Positions 37,150 to 50,000 of a stretch of DNA of 64,000 nucleotides are shown one piece after another. Made by a program: the position numbers and the translations under genes. The stretch's first letter is position 1. Every line of letters starts with the position of its first letter. Source of the DNA: Schistosoma mansoni (lineage: Eukaryota; Platyhelminthes; Trematoda; Strigeidida; Schistosomatidae); assembly GCF_000237925.1 (NCBI RefSeq), contig NC_031496.1, positions 13,676,564 through 13,740,563 of the forward strand. Reading direction: 5' to 3'. The notes below the pieces were generated by a model that saw only the letters and a list, made by a program, of their open reading frames with translations, made no database searches and was not told where the DNA came from.

Positions 37150-39912
37150 ACAAACCTCAATAGCTCGAAAATCAATGTGGGCCCGTTGTTACCAGAGGCA
37201 TTTACTAAGCCATAAAGACAAAAATGACACACTTACACGTGAAGTTACCTTAATGCTATCCAAACAAGCACAAAATGCACTAATAGGATGGGAATCTCAT
37301 GAACATAGGATCATCAAAACCTCCTCAACAAAAAAGAAAGAGGGCATTACAACGAACGTCATCCAATGCTATGCGCCTACCAACGATTACAATGAAGACG
37401 TTAAAGATCAGTTCTATGATAGGCTGCAGTCAATAAACGAGGAGTTCCCAATAAAGGAATTCACCATTCTGCTGAGAGACGTTAACTCCAAAGATGGAAT
37501 GGACAACATCGGATACGAAGACGTCATGGGACAATATGGACTGGGAGAAAGGAACGAAAATGGTCGGAGATTTGCAAACCTATGTGCCTTCGATAAACTG
37601 GTCGTAGGTGGCACTATATTCCCACACAAACACATACATAAAGCCACATGGACTTCACCGAATCACACTACACAGAACCAAATGGACCATATCTGCATCA
37701 ATACAAAGTTCAGATGGACGATGGAGGACGTGAGAACCAAGAGTGGAAATGATACAGCATTAAATCATCAACTGCTGGTCATCAAGATGAAATTGAAACC
37801 CAGGAGCACTGGACAACGGGTCGGACAGCATCACAAAATTTTAATACAGCCTTTCTTCGAGATGCTGACAAACTCAACAAATTCAAGATACCCCTCAGCA
37901 ACAGGTTCCAGGCCTTTCATGGTCTAGTCAATGGAGAAAGCACTACTATTGAGAGCAACCGGAAAAGGATAAAATAAGCAATCACTTCAACATGTCATGA
38001 GGTTCTGGGCTACAAGAAGCACCAGTACAAGGATTGGATCAATGTTGTACATTGGATAAGATTGAAGAAAGGAGGAGCGAAAAGGCAGCAACAGCCGAAC
38101 AAAAGCAGAGAACGTTAAGGCACAAGCAGAATACACAGAAGTTAACAAGCAAGTGAAGATGAGCATCAGAACCGACAAAAGTAAATATGTGGAAGGTTTA
38201 GCAATGACGGCGGAAAAGGCTGTAAGAGAAGGAAACATGAGACATTTGTGTGTGTAATCACTAACATTGAAAAACAACGAAACAGGTGAGTAGAACACTT
38301 CAAAGAACTCTTGAATCGACCAGCTCCACTGAACCCATCCAACATTGAAGCAGCACCCACGGACATCCCAATCGATGTTGGCCCACCAACAATTGAAGAG
38401 ATCAGCATGGCCATTAGACAAATCAAGAGCGGCAAAGCAGTGGGACCAGACATTATCTCGGCAGAGGCACTGAAAGCAAATGTAGCAGCAACTGCAAAGA
38501 TACTCCACATTCTCTTCAGTAAGATTTATGATGAAGGACAAGTACCAATAGACAGGAAAGAAGGACTTCTGGTCAAGATACCAAAGAAAAGCGAGCAAGC
38601 GTGATAACTACAGGGGCATCACTCTTCTCTCAACACCAGGAAAAGTCTTCAACAGGGTATTTTTAAACAGAATGAGACTCTGTTGATGCCCAACTCCAAC
38701 ACCAACAGGTTGGATTCTGTGAGGATCGATCGTGCACAGACAAAATCGCTACTCCACGGATCATTGTGGAAAAATCAATTGAAAGGAATTCATCACTCCA
38801 CATCAACTTCATTGACAACAAGAAAGCATTCGATAGTGTGGACAGGACAACACTATGGAGGCTTCCTTGACACTACGCGTACCTGAGAAAATAGTCAATA
38901 TCATACGGAATTCCTATGATGAATTAGACTGCCAAATCGTTCATGGGGGACAACTCACCGACTCACTCGAGGTAAAGACCGGTGTCAGGCAAGGTTGCTT
39001 ACTCTCACCCTTTCTCTTTCTCCCGGTGATCGACTGGATCATGAAGACGTCAACATCTGGAGGGAAGCACGGGATACAGTGGACAGGTAGGATGCAGCTG
39101 GACGATTTAAACTTCGCAGATGATCTGGCTCTTCTATCACACACGCAACAACAAATGAAGGAGAAAACGACCAGTGTAGCAGCAGCCTCAACAGCAGTAG
39201 GTCTCAATATACGCATAGGGAAAAGCAAGATTCTCCGATAAAGCACAACATGGATCAATCGAATTACATTTGACGGAGAAGCTTTGGAGAAGGTAAAAAC
39301 TTTTACATATATAGGGAGCATCATTGATGAACACGGTGGATCAGATGCAGATGTGAAGGCGCGAATCTGTAAGGCAAAAGCAGCATATTTACAACTGAAG
39401 AACATCCGGAGCTCAAACAATTGTCAACCAACACCAACATCAGAATTTTCAATACAAATGTCAAGACAGTTCTACTGTACGGGGCGGCAACCTGGATAAC
39501 TACGAAAGCCATCATCCAGAAGATACAAGTGTTTATTAACAGTTGTCTACGCAAACTACTTTGGATTCGTTGGCCACACAATATAAGCAACATTCTGCTG
39601 TGGGAGAGAACAAACCAGATTCCAGTGGAGGAAGAAATCAGGAAGAAGCGCTGGAAGCGGATAGGACAGACATCGAGGAAAGCACCCGACTGCGTCACAA
39701 AGCAAGCCTTCACTTCGAGTCCTGAAGGCCAAAGGAGAAGAGGAAGACCAAAGAGCGCATTACACCAAGGAATGGAGACAGAAATAAGAAGAGTGAACAA
39801 AAGTTGTATAGAACTAGGAAGGAGGACCGAAAAAAGATTGGATACGATAATGCTGGTCGGCGGCCTAAGCTACTGTGGGAGTAACGAGCGTAAGTTACTA
39901 TGTAATAGTTGA
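37150..39912 (+). mobile_element. RTE-like non-LTR retrotransposon, lineage A, broken
   Basis: An endonuclease (37175-37927: VIQCYAPTND, NENGRRFANLCAFDKLV, NQMDHICI) is followed by reverse transcriptase pieces in several frames: 38311-38604 (IRQIKSGKAVGPD), 38855-39241 (TGVRQGCLLSPFLFL; FADD box at 39113-39124), 39284-39499 (FTYIGSIIDEHGGSDADVKA) and 39421-39912 (LLYGAATWITTK). It lacks the N-terminal start of the endonuclease. The GD-N motif reads RDVNS and the final SDH reads LNH, so catalytic residues are gone. Stops and frameshifts rule out function. The RTE-clade label is inferred from domain order and C-terminal motifs. Confidence 0.88.
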
Positions 39913-42900
39913 TTTCAGGGGGCATTCAAAACAATATTTTTACAGTCTTCCTTTTTTACTTTTTCATACCGTAAATAATGAGATATTGTTCAGTATCTCC
40001 TGGGGAAGCACGTGAGTTCTCCATAAAAAGCTTTGGTAGGGTGAACGAATGTGTAGCTTATTAGTCCAGTTAATCTCTTTGATATCCATATTACGTTGAT
40101 GGCTGAATCATTTTTACAATCGCGAAAACATCATAGAGTTTGACCAAATAAAGTAATGCGTGGAACTGAGAGAAACGACGCTGTACCATTTATTACATAA
40201 TATATACACATGTTTTCTTGGTGTAAGTTGAACTTAAACATACGACTTCGCGAGAATTTTATTACAATGAACTCAGTAGAATACCCTCAAAATGTCGTCT
40301 CATCAGACACCCATCTTTAGTGACGTTTTCGTGCCTTAAGGTAACCCTCGTGCTATTGATAGAAGAAACCAGAGAAGTAGTGAATAGGTCTTTATTTCGA
40401 TCTTCGCGCAGTCACAGTGGAGCGTGGGATTATCTGTCAGACAAACAAAGGCTCTCAACATTCAATATAAGATAATAGGGAATATAATGCTTACAAAAAG
40501 TAAGGAAGTGAATGAATACTTGAACAATACTGTTTTAGCATATACTTGGTTGTTTGGGGTCAGCTCTTAACCAACCAACCTGAGCTGTTACAACGTATCT
40601 CATAGTTCCCCCTTTTCTCCCAAATTGTTAAAACAAATTTGCTATTTGCTGAAAGCGCAAGGAATAACGTGTTTATAGGTAGAGTGCTATCCTAGTGATG
40701 TTTATGGTGGACCGAGATATATTTAGAAACGTTACTAACTTTATCGTTCCTAATTCTTACTATATTTTGTCTCTAATCCTCCTTTTATCGAATCCCAGCC
40801 CTTTTATCATGACGTACAAGCCTGAAATAGGATGTAGTAAATCATCTTAATGGAACAGTGAAGCCAGCATGCAAGTGGCACTATCAGTCTTAAGGGTAAC
40901 AAGCATAGGAGAGCAACCTATATATCACTGAATTTTCAGCAATCATAGTGGTTTTATTAAAGACAATATGATTTGATTTACCATAACGAGTATATTGAAG
41001 CCATCAGCCAGTCATCTCACTTTCCTTTCTTTCTTGAGGCTAAACTCCCTTAATGCGATTGTTAAAGCTAAGTTTCCAAGCAAGAAAATGAATGGGGTTT
41101 TATGACCTTGCCAATTACGTGTGGTAACTATGACTTTTTCAACATGTTATTGAATATATCGATCTCACTGTCAGCTCAAACCTATTCCTCAAAGATTCCC
41201 CGAATTCAGGCTTAATTCCATTATTAGTACATCTGTGAATGCAACACGTAATTCTGTGTTTTCATCAGATTGGAAATAAAATCCAGTTGACATTATAGGG
41301 CCAGTGAAATGTCACTGGGCCCCAGCTACGTCATCTGTAAGTTGGATCACTAAATGTCCAACAGTTCATCGATCCTCTTCAAGTTCAAGGACAACCAACG
41401 CGCATCAATTAATTGCACGTCGTGGACTGGCCTATGCGGTGGTGGTCGCACTCTTTTCCTTGTACGGGATCTTACCATTATGTTTCTGTAATAGAGTTCT
41501 TTTTGTTATACGGTCATCAAAATAGCCATAGTACCTTGACACGACGAAAGGGTAATCCACGTCAGGTGCTGACCACAAGGTGTGACTTTGAAGTTACTTT
41601 TCCGCCACAACATCCTCGTTCAACTCATGTAGGCCCCAAATCATTCGATACTGATCACCTACGGTAGTGATCTACAACATTGCTAGGAAAGACTTTTGAA
41701 ATATTTAAACGTCAAACGTTAACTTATTTGTGACGGAACCAGAAAATTAAGCTTACTCATATGCAACTGAGCCAGAGTACATCACATACATGATGCCTGT
41801 ATTAATCAAATCATTAAACTAGTCTGAAAAGAGAGAGAATAAGATCTAAACCAATCACAGCCAATGTTTTGAACATAATCATTATCAAAAAGATTGCAAG
41901 AGCATGAAGACTGAAGTGGATCTGGAGACTCTTACCAACTAGCTTCGACAAAATTGTTCATTGTGCGGATTTCGTAGTTCTTTTATGTTTTAAAATTGAC
42001 CATTTAGCATATGAAATGCTATGTTTCCAGATATTCGAATTCTCATTTTGCGTTAAAATAACATTTCTCGTTCTTAAACTGTTTCACAAATGTAACTTTT
42101 GTGAACCTTCCTCTATCGGCTCCTTTGGTCAATTACCAGGCAGTCTTAATTCTGCACCTGTGTTATTGCTAAACGTCATCCATTTCGTTAGTTAATGAAT
42201 GCGAGTTAATTTTATTTACATGCTCGGTTGTTGACACATCTTTTCCTTTTCTTTCCAAATTTTTCCAGTGCAATGTGACTTCAGATGCTGCATCCTATTA
42301 AATTCTGGACGATACGTAATTCTTTCTATCATTTCTAATTTTACAGCGGATAGATGCTAATAAAGTTTTCATGGCTGTTACTGCAATTAGGGGTAGGCAT
42401 CAATAAATGAAATTTCAGGGTCCTGGAAAATGTTTTGCCGAAGACATTGGGCATTACGGTTTCACTTGAACTATTCGTTGTAATTTCAAGTGAATTGAAT
42501 ATACTCATTGTAACAACTTGATCACTTATATAAAACCTTTAAATGATATGAATGAAGAGGGGATTGAAAATGATTGTAAACACCAAGTGTAGTAAACCAT
42601 ATTTCTCGGTTCGCTTTGGAACGTGTCGAATTTATCCACGAAACCCCACATTTCCAACAAATTACTCATACCTGAAAACAAATTCCATTCGATGTTTGCA
42701 AACTAAATGTCATCTGATATATATGAATGTCAAGGTTTAGACTGAGAAGGGCTTATTGAAAATCGCTTGTCCATCAAGATCACCAGTACCCTTAGGGTTG
42801 AGCTACAAAAACCATATACAAAAATACATTTAAACTTATCCACAGTAAAAATCTGGACACTGGAGGACTCGGAACCCCTATTTTCCTCGTAGGAAGCAAG

Positions 42901-43170
42901 GTAGCAAAAATAAGAAAGCAAGAATATATAGAGGTGAGCAGGATAACAAGAGAATGTTAACAAATAAAATAGCAAACCGACAATCACCAGGACTACTGCA
43001 GTCGTAAAAGCAGTTGAATATCACCAGAGATACCTGAAATCGGGATCTGCTACCTAACATCAGAAACCTAGAGTAAAAATGTCAACTACGTTTATTAGGC
43101 TGTTCAAGGACACCAAATATTGGACAACATACCCAATTAAGAATTATGCGTTACCGTCGGACTAAGTGAA
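39913..43170. other. Intergenic upstream of SETD3-like gene
   Basis: No gene recognised. It contains a less AT-rich patch (about 41290-41640) with a short hairpin, described in the findings. No clear promoter element was seen before 43171. Confidence 0.5.
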
Positions 43171-44062
43171 ATGTGTAAAGCAAATAAACCCGATAAGAGC
43201 GTACGTCAAGTGTGTGAGAAAACATCATCACTTTCTGAAAAACTTATGGAAAGTAGGAAATGTCTTTTCTTCTATTTCCAAGAATGCTTGAACTCGACAA
43301 TCACCTCCGTCAATGCAATAGAGATTCTGAGAGGGTTGCAGTCTCTAACTTCTGAAATTATTTTTGTACAGAAGGGTAATTGATTCCAGTGAATGATGCA
43401 TGTTCAGAACATAGCTATGTGTCTAAGTTAATGAAGTCTCTTGAGAGCAGAAAGAAAGACTTGGAGAATTTTCTTTCATCTGATAATTATACGGTTCATT
43501 GGTTTGAAAAGTATGGGTTTGGACTCACTGCCTGCGTTCCTATAAAGGTAACTCTTGAAGCTTTCATATCTTCAGGAGGGTCAACAAATAATTAGGTTGC
43601 CTAGGCGGGCCGTGTTCTGTGTAGAAAATTCATCAACATTTCTGAGTATGTTTTATCTTTCAGTATTTAATCTGTTAGGAGAGTTTATAGCACAAGATAA
43701 CTTGGCATCAAGTATGGAGAATGTTGCACTTTGCTTGTGCTTATTAGGTGAACTGTACCAAGGAGACAGATCAACATGGAGAGACTATATAAGTAAAATG
43801 TTTCACTATAAAGTAATGTACAGGAACATTGCCTTCTGAGTACTCTACATTTCTGTATATGGACGTGGCGGATGTTTGCTTCTTAAAAGGATCACCAATT
43901 ATAGGTAATACGAACGTTTGACCTTTGACCTCACCTTTCAGAAAAGATTGTTTCCAACTACTTGTTTATTTGTCGGCAGTACTCTTACTTCTGCCGTCAC
44001 TTCATTAAAAACCAAACAATCATTGATATCCCGAATTTCGTATTTTGTTTTGATGATTATAG
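43171..44062 (+). CDS. SETD3: SETD3-like exons 1-5 with four micro-introns
   Basis: Introns are 43376-43407 (32 nt), 43548-43575 (28 nt), 43793-43823 (31 nt) and 43905-43941 (37 nt), all GT-AG. Splicing yields IIFVQKEHSYVSK, CVPIKEGQQIIRLPRR, WRDYIRTLPSEYS and GSPIIEKIVSNY, each aligning with SETD3. The Met at 43171 opens 68 codons comparable to the SETD3 N-terminal helix; no better upstream start was seen. Unspliced, each junction reads as a stop or frameshift, so simple gene finders would break the gene here. Confidence 0.88.
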
Positions 44063-47000
44063 GTTAGTGATCACAACGTTTAATTAGTTAGTTTGTGTAC
44101 TTACCACACACATTTTGATATTTAAGTGGGATATACTCTAAGCTCCTATTAAAGTTAGAATGTTGTGCCCCCCGGAATAGGCATTTTGCTGTCCCAATTG
44201 TTTCTCATTTCTGCTTGTAGTTGTGAATGTTTATCAGACACTGTGATTTAAGTATATGTAGTTATGATGGTGTTTCTTGTATATGTGATCATCATTTAAA
44301 AAGTACGGTCTTCGTATGCCAAGAGTGTTCTTCTTGTTTGTTGAAAAATAACACCGATTAGCGGAAAAGAGATAATTTGTTCATAAACTACTTTCAAAAC
44401 CTTAAACGTTCTCCTAACTTGACGAGCGAAGTGTTTCTATAGGACCCAGTCATTAAAGAAATAAACCCGAATAAGTTATGGGGCAGATTGTAGTTTCTAT
44501 GGTAATTACAAACACTTCATGTGTTATCGACCATTCACTTGTCAGAGTTATCTATGGCCATCAACTTTTTGGCATTCGAAGTATATCTTGTCTTAGCAAA
44601 TGTTTTAGTAATATGATAAGATTGTGGATAGATAATACATAATGCTGCACAAAAACGTTCATTAAAGTTTTTACTTATGTTATTTGCAGAGTAAAAAGCA
44701 CGAATATCGATATTGAGATGAACGTATATGAGAGCAGTTAACATAAGACCATTGTGAGTATTACAATTCAATGTTCGTAAACTAGCAGAAAATAAATCAG
44801 TGAATTGTTCAGCCTCCAAATGCCCTGGTACGGCCGAGAGTGGGAAGAGTCAGCTGTCCCTCTCGAAACGCTCTCACAGGGACACGTGCATACCACCACT
44901 GCTATGGAATTCCTACTCACTACCTTATCACGGCGAGGGTATTGTCTACGAAATTGAGAGAACGAAAAGCGATTGTATGGCTCTTTAACCGTGTTGGTGG
45001 ATATGGAATATCCACCTAGAGTAGTTGGCAAACCCTGATTCCATACCAATGGTGTACATGGGCTCCAGGATCTTAAGGAAACAAAATGCGTATGAACCTA
45101 TTGTTGGTCGCCGGTTACCATGAGATTGCATCTCCTTACGATGCTCCACTGCCTTGTGGATCAGACCTTTATGTCAAAGGCTCGGGGTGTGACTCCATCA
45201 GAAAACCACCTGTTTCGTTCCGGGCACCTAGACAGTATCCCAGCCCTCACACAAATCAAATGATTTATGTGGCGCCTATCTATTTGGTGTCTCCTTGTAC
45301 CAATGTTTATGTGTCTAATTAGTAGTGATACCATCTAGTATCTGTCTGAAGTCATGGGATCCTAACTCAGTCTAAACAAGGAGCATACACTAGAATGCAT
45401 AGACTAGACCAACGACTTTTCACTTCGTAAATTACCTCCATTTTTTTATTTTGTTCCTCATATTTTACTAATCAAAATTTCACCTTAGGATTTGTTGTTT
45501 GATATCGGTCGCAATCGACTTCTTGTTCTCATTTAACCGAACAATTAGTATTTCTTATGTAAGGCATTCATACTCACAAATTGCTCTCCTTGTCAGTTGC
45601 ATTAAATCAGTTCAATTTACCGGAGTAATTTACTTTTCCATTTTGAATGTAGATGAAAATTGTAAGAGTGTTTGTTAATGTAGTTAAGGGAAACTTGACA
45701 CCATCAAGGTACCATTCAACTCTGTTAATCAGCAAGTTTTATGGCAGTGTTTGCCATCTAAAAGCGTATCAAAGAAGTATGTAAACCTTGTACAGGCTCT
45801 CTACGTGAATACTGGTTGATTTCGAGCTTATAGCGAACTGTCATCGGAATCGATTACTGCAAGGGGTGTTTGTCACGGTTTTCTGCTTTCTCTATTTTTA
45901 TCTTACTTCATCACAAAAATAACACTCATCGTCTGACTTTCCAAGAATTGACCTTCTAAGCAAAACTTTTTTTGATTTAGAATATGCAGATAATATAGCT
46001 CTGTTTGAGGAAAACGCTGACAAAATGCGGTCTTCTGATCACCTTAAACGACAATGCGAGGATGTTTGAGTTGCGTTTCTGTACTTTCATACGTAAAATA
46101 TTGTTCAAAATCGGTCTATTCCAAACCCTGAAATAATGATAGAGAAATCTAAGTAGTTGGTTGTCCATAATTTCACTTATTTTAGTGGTATCATCAGTCT
46201 TGGTGGGTTGGTGTTTGACGAAATCTTACGAATTCAGAAAGCCTGGTTAGATTTTGCTAATTTTCACCACTTGTTGCGTAGGCGAGATATCCATTAGTCA
46301 ACTAGAGGAGGAGTTTGCTAAGCAACAGTTCGCTCTGTTCTACTTTGTGGTTATGAAACGTGGCCTTGGAAAATAAATAATATTCGTACGTTACACTATT
46401 ATTCAATTATACGTATCTCCAAACCATAGGTCACATATTTTTGGACAATCGAGTTAGTAATTCTGAGATTAGACACATTACTAGCTAAAGATTGCGAGTG
46501 GATGGACTTGGTAGTGAATCTGTATCGACTAGAATGGTTAAGACATGTGCTATGTTCATGCTCATCTTGTTTATTGATTCTTTACGTTGTAATTTGAACA
46601 GTGAGTTGCAACTAACGTTGAATAACTTAATAGTTATAAGAACTACTAATATCTATGTAGCCAGTGTATCCACACCTACTGAATTTGTCTGAGGAAAACT
46701 TAGTATGTTTGACTACACTGTAATTATTTTCTTGTACACTGCGAATAATACAATAGTTTTTTCTCTCCATCCCATGTCTTCAATTAGAACTGAATGTTAC
46801 TCATTTGAACATTTAAGTACCAAAAATGTTAATCCTTCCATGCGTCTGTATTATTGATGAAATTCGTTTGATAGGTACATATTGGAATCATTACGAGCTT
46901 CTAATTTTTTAGTTATCAACGGTGTAACCTGCAGCTTTTAATGCATGTCTTGTCAAACTGTACACTTGTGACTTCGGTACGATACTGTTTTCCGGTGTTT

Positions 47001-50000
47001 TATTATTTCAATGTTATCCCAATTATTTGATGCTTTTCATAATTTGAACCTAGATGGGCTGTTTCGACAGTGATGAGTAGAAGCAATTACATACCACATC
47101 TTAATGGAAGAGATAAAATTATGTGTCTCATCCCGGTTTGGGACATGATGAATCATAAATCCGGTCATGTAAGTCAGTAAACTGTACTTAAAAAATCTCG
47201 TTCAATATTGATTTAAACAGTAGAAGTATTAGAATTTAATATGGTTTAATGAATCCCAGGACTATCCAATGCATACTCTAATAGTCCCAACCGTTGCTGT
47301 TACCTTGACGTGGTGGTCGAGCTTACTTATCGTGATAAGCCAACCGGGCTATAATGGCTGGAACAATCGTTCCTCGAGGTCCTACCATGCCAGGCAGGTC
47401 TGTCGAAGAGCGGTAAGACCAAAATCAACAAACCCAAGGCCCGAGGGCGAAGTTGTACTGATGACTGCGCAGAGGTGTGACAGCAATAAGGTGTTTCCCT
47501 CAGACAACCAGCATAACAGCAATGCTGCACTCCCACAGAGGAAGGGTGGGGTTAGGAAAGGTCGACCCTCATCATGCACATACCTCCTTATTCCATTGAT
47601 ATGCGTCTCCGTCGGTAAGCTCAACAAGTACAGAGCTAACACGAAAACCGCTCACGAAAAGGTCGTGTGTGACTGACCTCAAACAGTTGTCCCTTGGGTA
47701 CTGTGGTCACGCTCTCAGGTCACTGTGACCAACTCTAACCTAATTTTCTTTTTCAGGTACCCCTAGAAGAACCCTTCCACGCTGTGGACAAGCAGGAAGT
47801 GATAATCACCCTCAGACCTCTAGTAACACTCAAGACCACTGTATCCATAATCAACTTCCATCTTAAATTTCTATTATTCCTCCTACCTCGACTATCAACT
47901 CTAAACTTCCCCCTAAAGTATCACTATGGCCATGGCCAACGATTCTAGTGCGCGAAACGCTGTCCCCAGTCCTACTGAAACCTCTCTCCAAACTACACAT
48001 TGGAGCCTTCAATGTACACACCCTATGTCAAATCTGCCATCAGGCCCCCTTGAATAAAACTCTAGAATTTCGTACGATTGATGTATACTGTGTCTCAAAA
48101 ACACGCATACAAGATCCTAATGTGGTCATTCACTTGACCTCACTTCGCCAAAACAGGGAGCCGACGAGATACACCCTTCATTTGTCTGGCGACCCGACCG
48201 CAAGTTCTGGTGGACTTGAAGGTGTAGGCATAGCATTTAGTACAAGGGCAGAACAAGCACTACTAGAATGGATATGCGGCTAACAGTCGCCTGTGTTCTG
48301 TCCGGCTAAATGGCTCCGCAAGAACTCGGAAGGATAGGGACACACGTCGTTGCCTTTTCGTCGTTTCTGCCTACGCTCCCACTGACTGCAGCCATGATGA
48401 AGGGAAAGATGACTTTTACAGAAAGCTCTGTGAACTTCTTCAAAAAGCGAAGCTCTCAGACATAGTGCTCGTAGCGGGTGACTTTAATGCCCAATTAGGC
48501 AGCTTAGATCAAACAGAAAGACATTTAGGTGGGTATTTTAGTATTCCGGCTCAACGAACAGATAATGGTGATCGTCTTTTGCAACTATGCTCAGACAATC
48601 GTTTATTTTTAGCAAGCACTAATTTTAAGCATAAGGAGAGACATTGCATAACATGGCGACCATTTGCACCAAACTAACGATGGACTGAAATAGACCATAT
48701 TGCCATCATTCATCATTGGCGAGGCTCGGTAGAAAACTGTCGCCCGTTCTGGAATACATGTTTAGACTCTGATCATGCTCTAATACGAGCATGCATTTGC
48801 TTGCGCCTCACGTGACTCAGAAAAGCCACATTAAGAAGACCCATTAGAGTTGGACTCAGGGGCGACAAGGCCGAAGATGATTTCTACGAACGGCTGAAAA
48901 AAAGAGATGGAAAGGCAGTGTCTGTAGGCAACAAAAGACAGCTTTTCAGACTAATAAAAGAAGCCGGAATCAAGAAGTCAAATGTGATTGAGACAGTCAC
49001 CAAAGAAGACGACATTTATAACGATGAGCGGAACATTTTACCGAGCGATTCAGTTGGCCTTCAGTTACTCTACAACTATCCCACTATTTTCAAACAGCCT
49101 GAATTGACAATTGGAATAGGCCTTTCAACTCCAATTGAAGTTTAAAAATCAATAGCTAATTTGAAACGAGGAAGAGCAGTCGGTCCGTATCTGTTAAGGA
49201 TCTTTAAGGATAGTGGTCCAGTTTTTGCGATTAGGTTGATTGATATTTCAGTTAAAGTCTGGGAATGAGGTGTAATCCTATGTGACTGATCTCACTAACT
49301 GACCTTCATAATATGTACATATATATTGACGTAGAATACGCAAATGACATAGTTCTGTTTGGCGAAGACGCTGATAAAGTGTGGAGTCTTTTAGTAGGAT
49401 TGAGCGACAATCCCAAAATGTTTGGGATGTTTTCCCCTCTGTCCATATGTAAATTTTTGTTTCAGGACTGACCTAGGTCAATACCTGATCTAAGGATCGG
49501 CAGTGAAGTAGTCGAACGCGTTGACAGCTTCACTTACCTTAGAAGTCTGATCAGTTCTAATGGGTTAGTGTCTGACGAAATCTCTGCACGGATTCAAAAA
49601 ACTCGTTCGGCTTTCGCCACCTTATCTGACCTATGGTGAAGGCGAGACATCAATCCATCAATTAAAAGGACGAGTATAATGCTTGGTAGTTTGTCCGGTT
49701 CTACTTTACGGCTGCGAAACATGGCCGTTGTGATTAGAGGATACTCGTAAGTTATTAGTATTTAATCATAGATGCCTTAGAAATATTGCTCTTATCTTCT
49801 AGGATCACCGGGTAAGTAATAGTGAGGTTAGAAACAGGGTATTAGGGAGTGTTGGTAAGTCAGTTGATGAGATTGTGAATCTTCACCAACTGAGATGGTT
49901 GAGCCACGTGTTACGTATGCCTGAACACCTATTACCACGACGCGCAGTGCTGACTAGTGTTGGGGATAATTGGAAGAATGTTAGGGGTGGCGAAACCGAA

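Noticed and set aside
34900-37150. An LTR retrotransposon
   Set aside because: I looked for terminal repeats, a protease motif and integrase signatures and saw none.
43376-43389. A 14-nt intron in the SETD3-like gene
   Set aside because: It keeps frame, but the 32-nt intron ending at 43407 also keeps frame, is of plausible size and uses a good acceptor.
43555-43839. A separate small gene starting at the Met at 43555
   Set aside because: It reads through the 28-nt intron and past the GTAAAA donor; the homologous part is SETD3 exon 3.
47327-47676. Overlapping open frames at the start of the lineage B element
   Set aside because: They lie in the GC-richer retrotransposon leader and have no domain; treated as untranslated.
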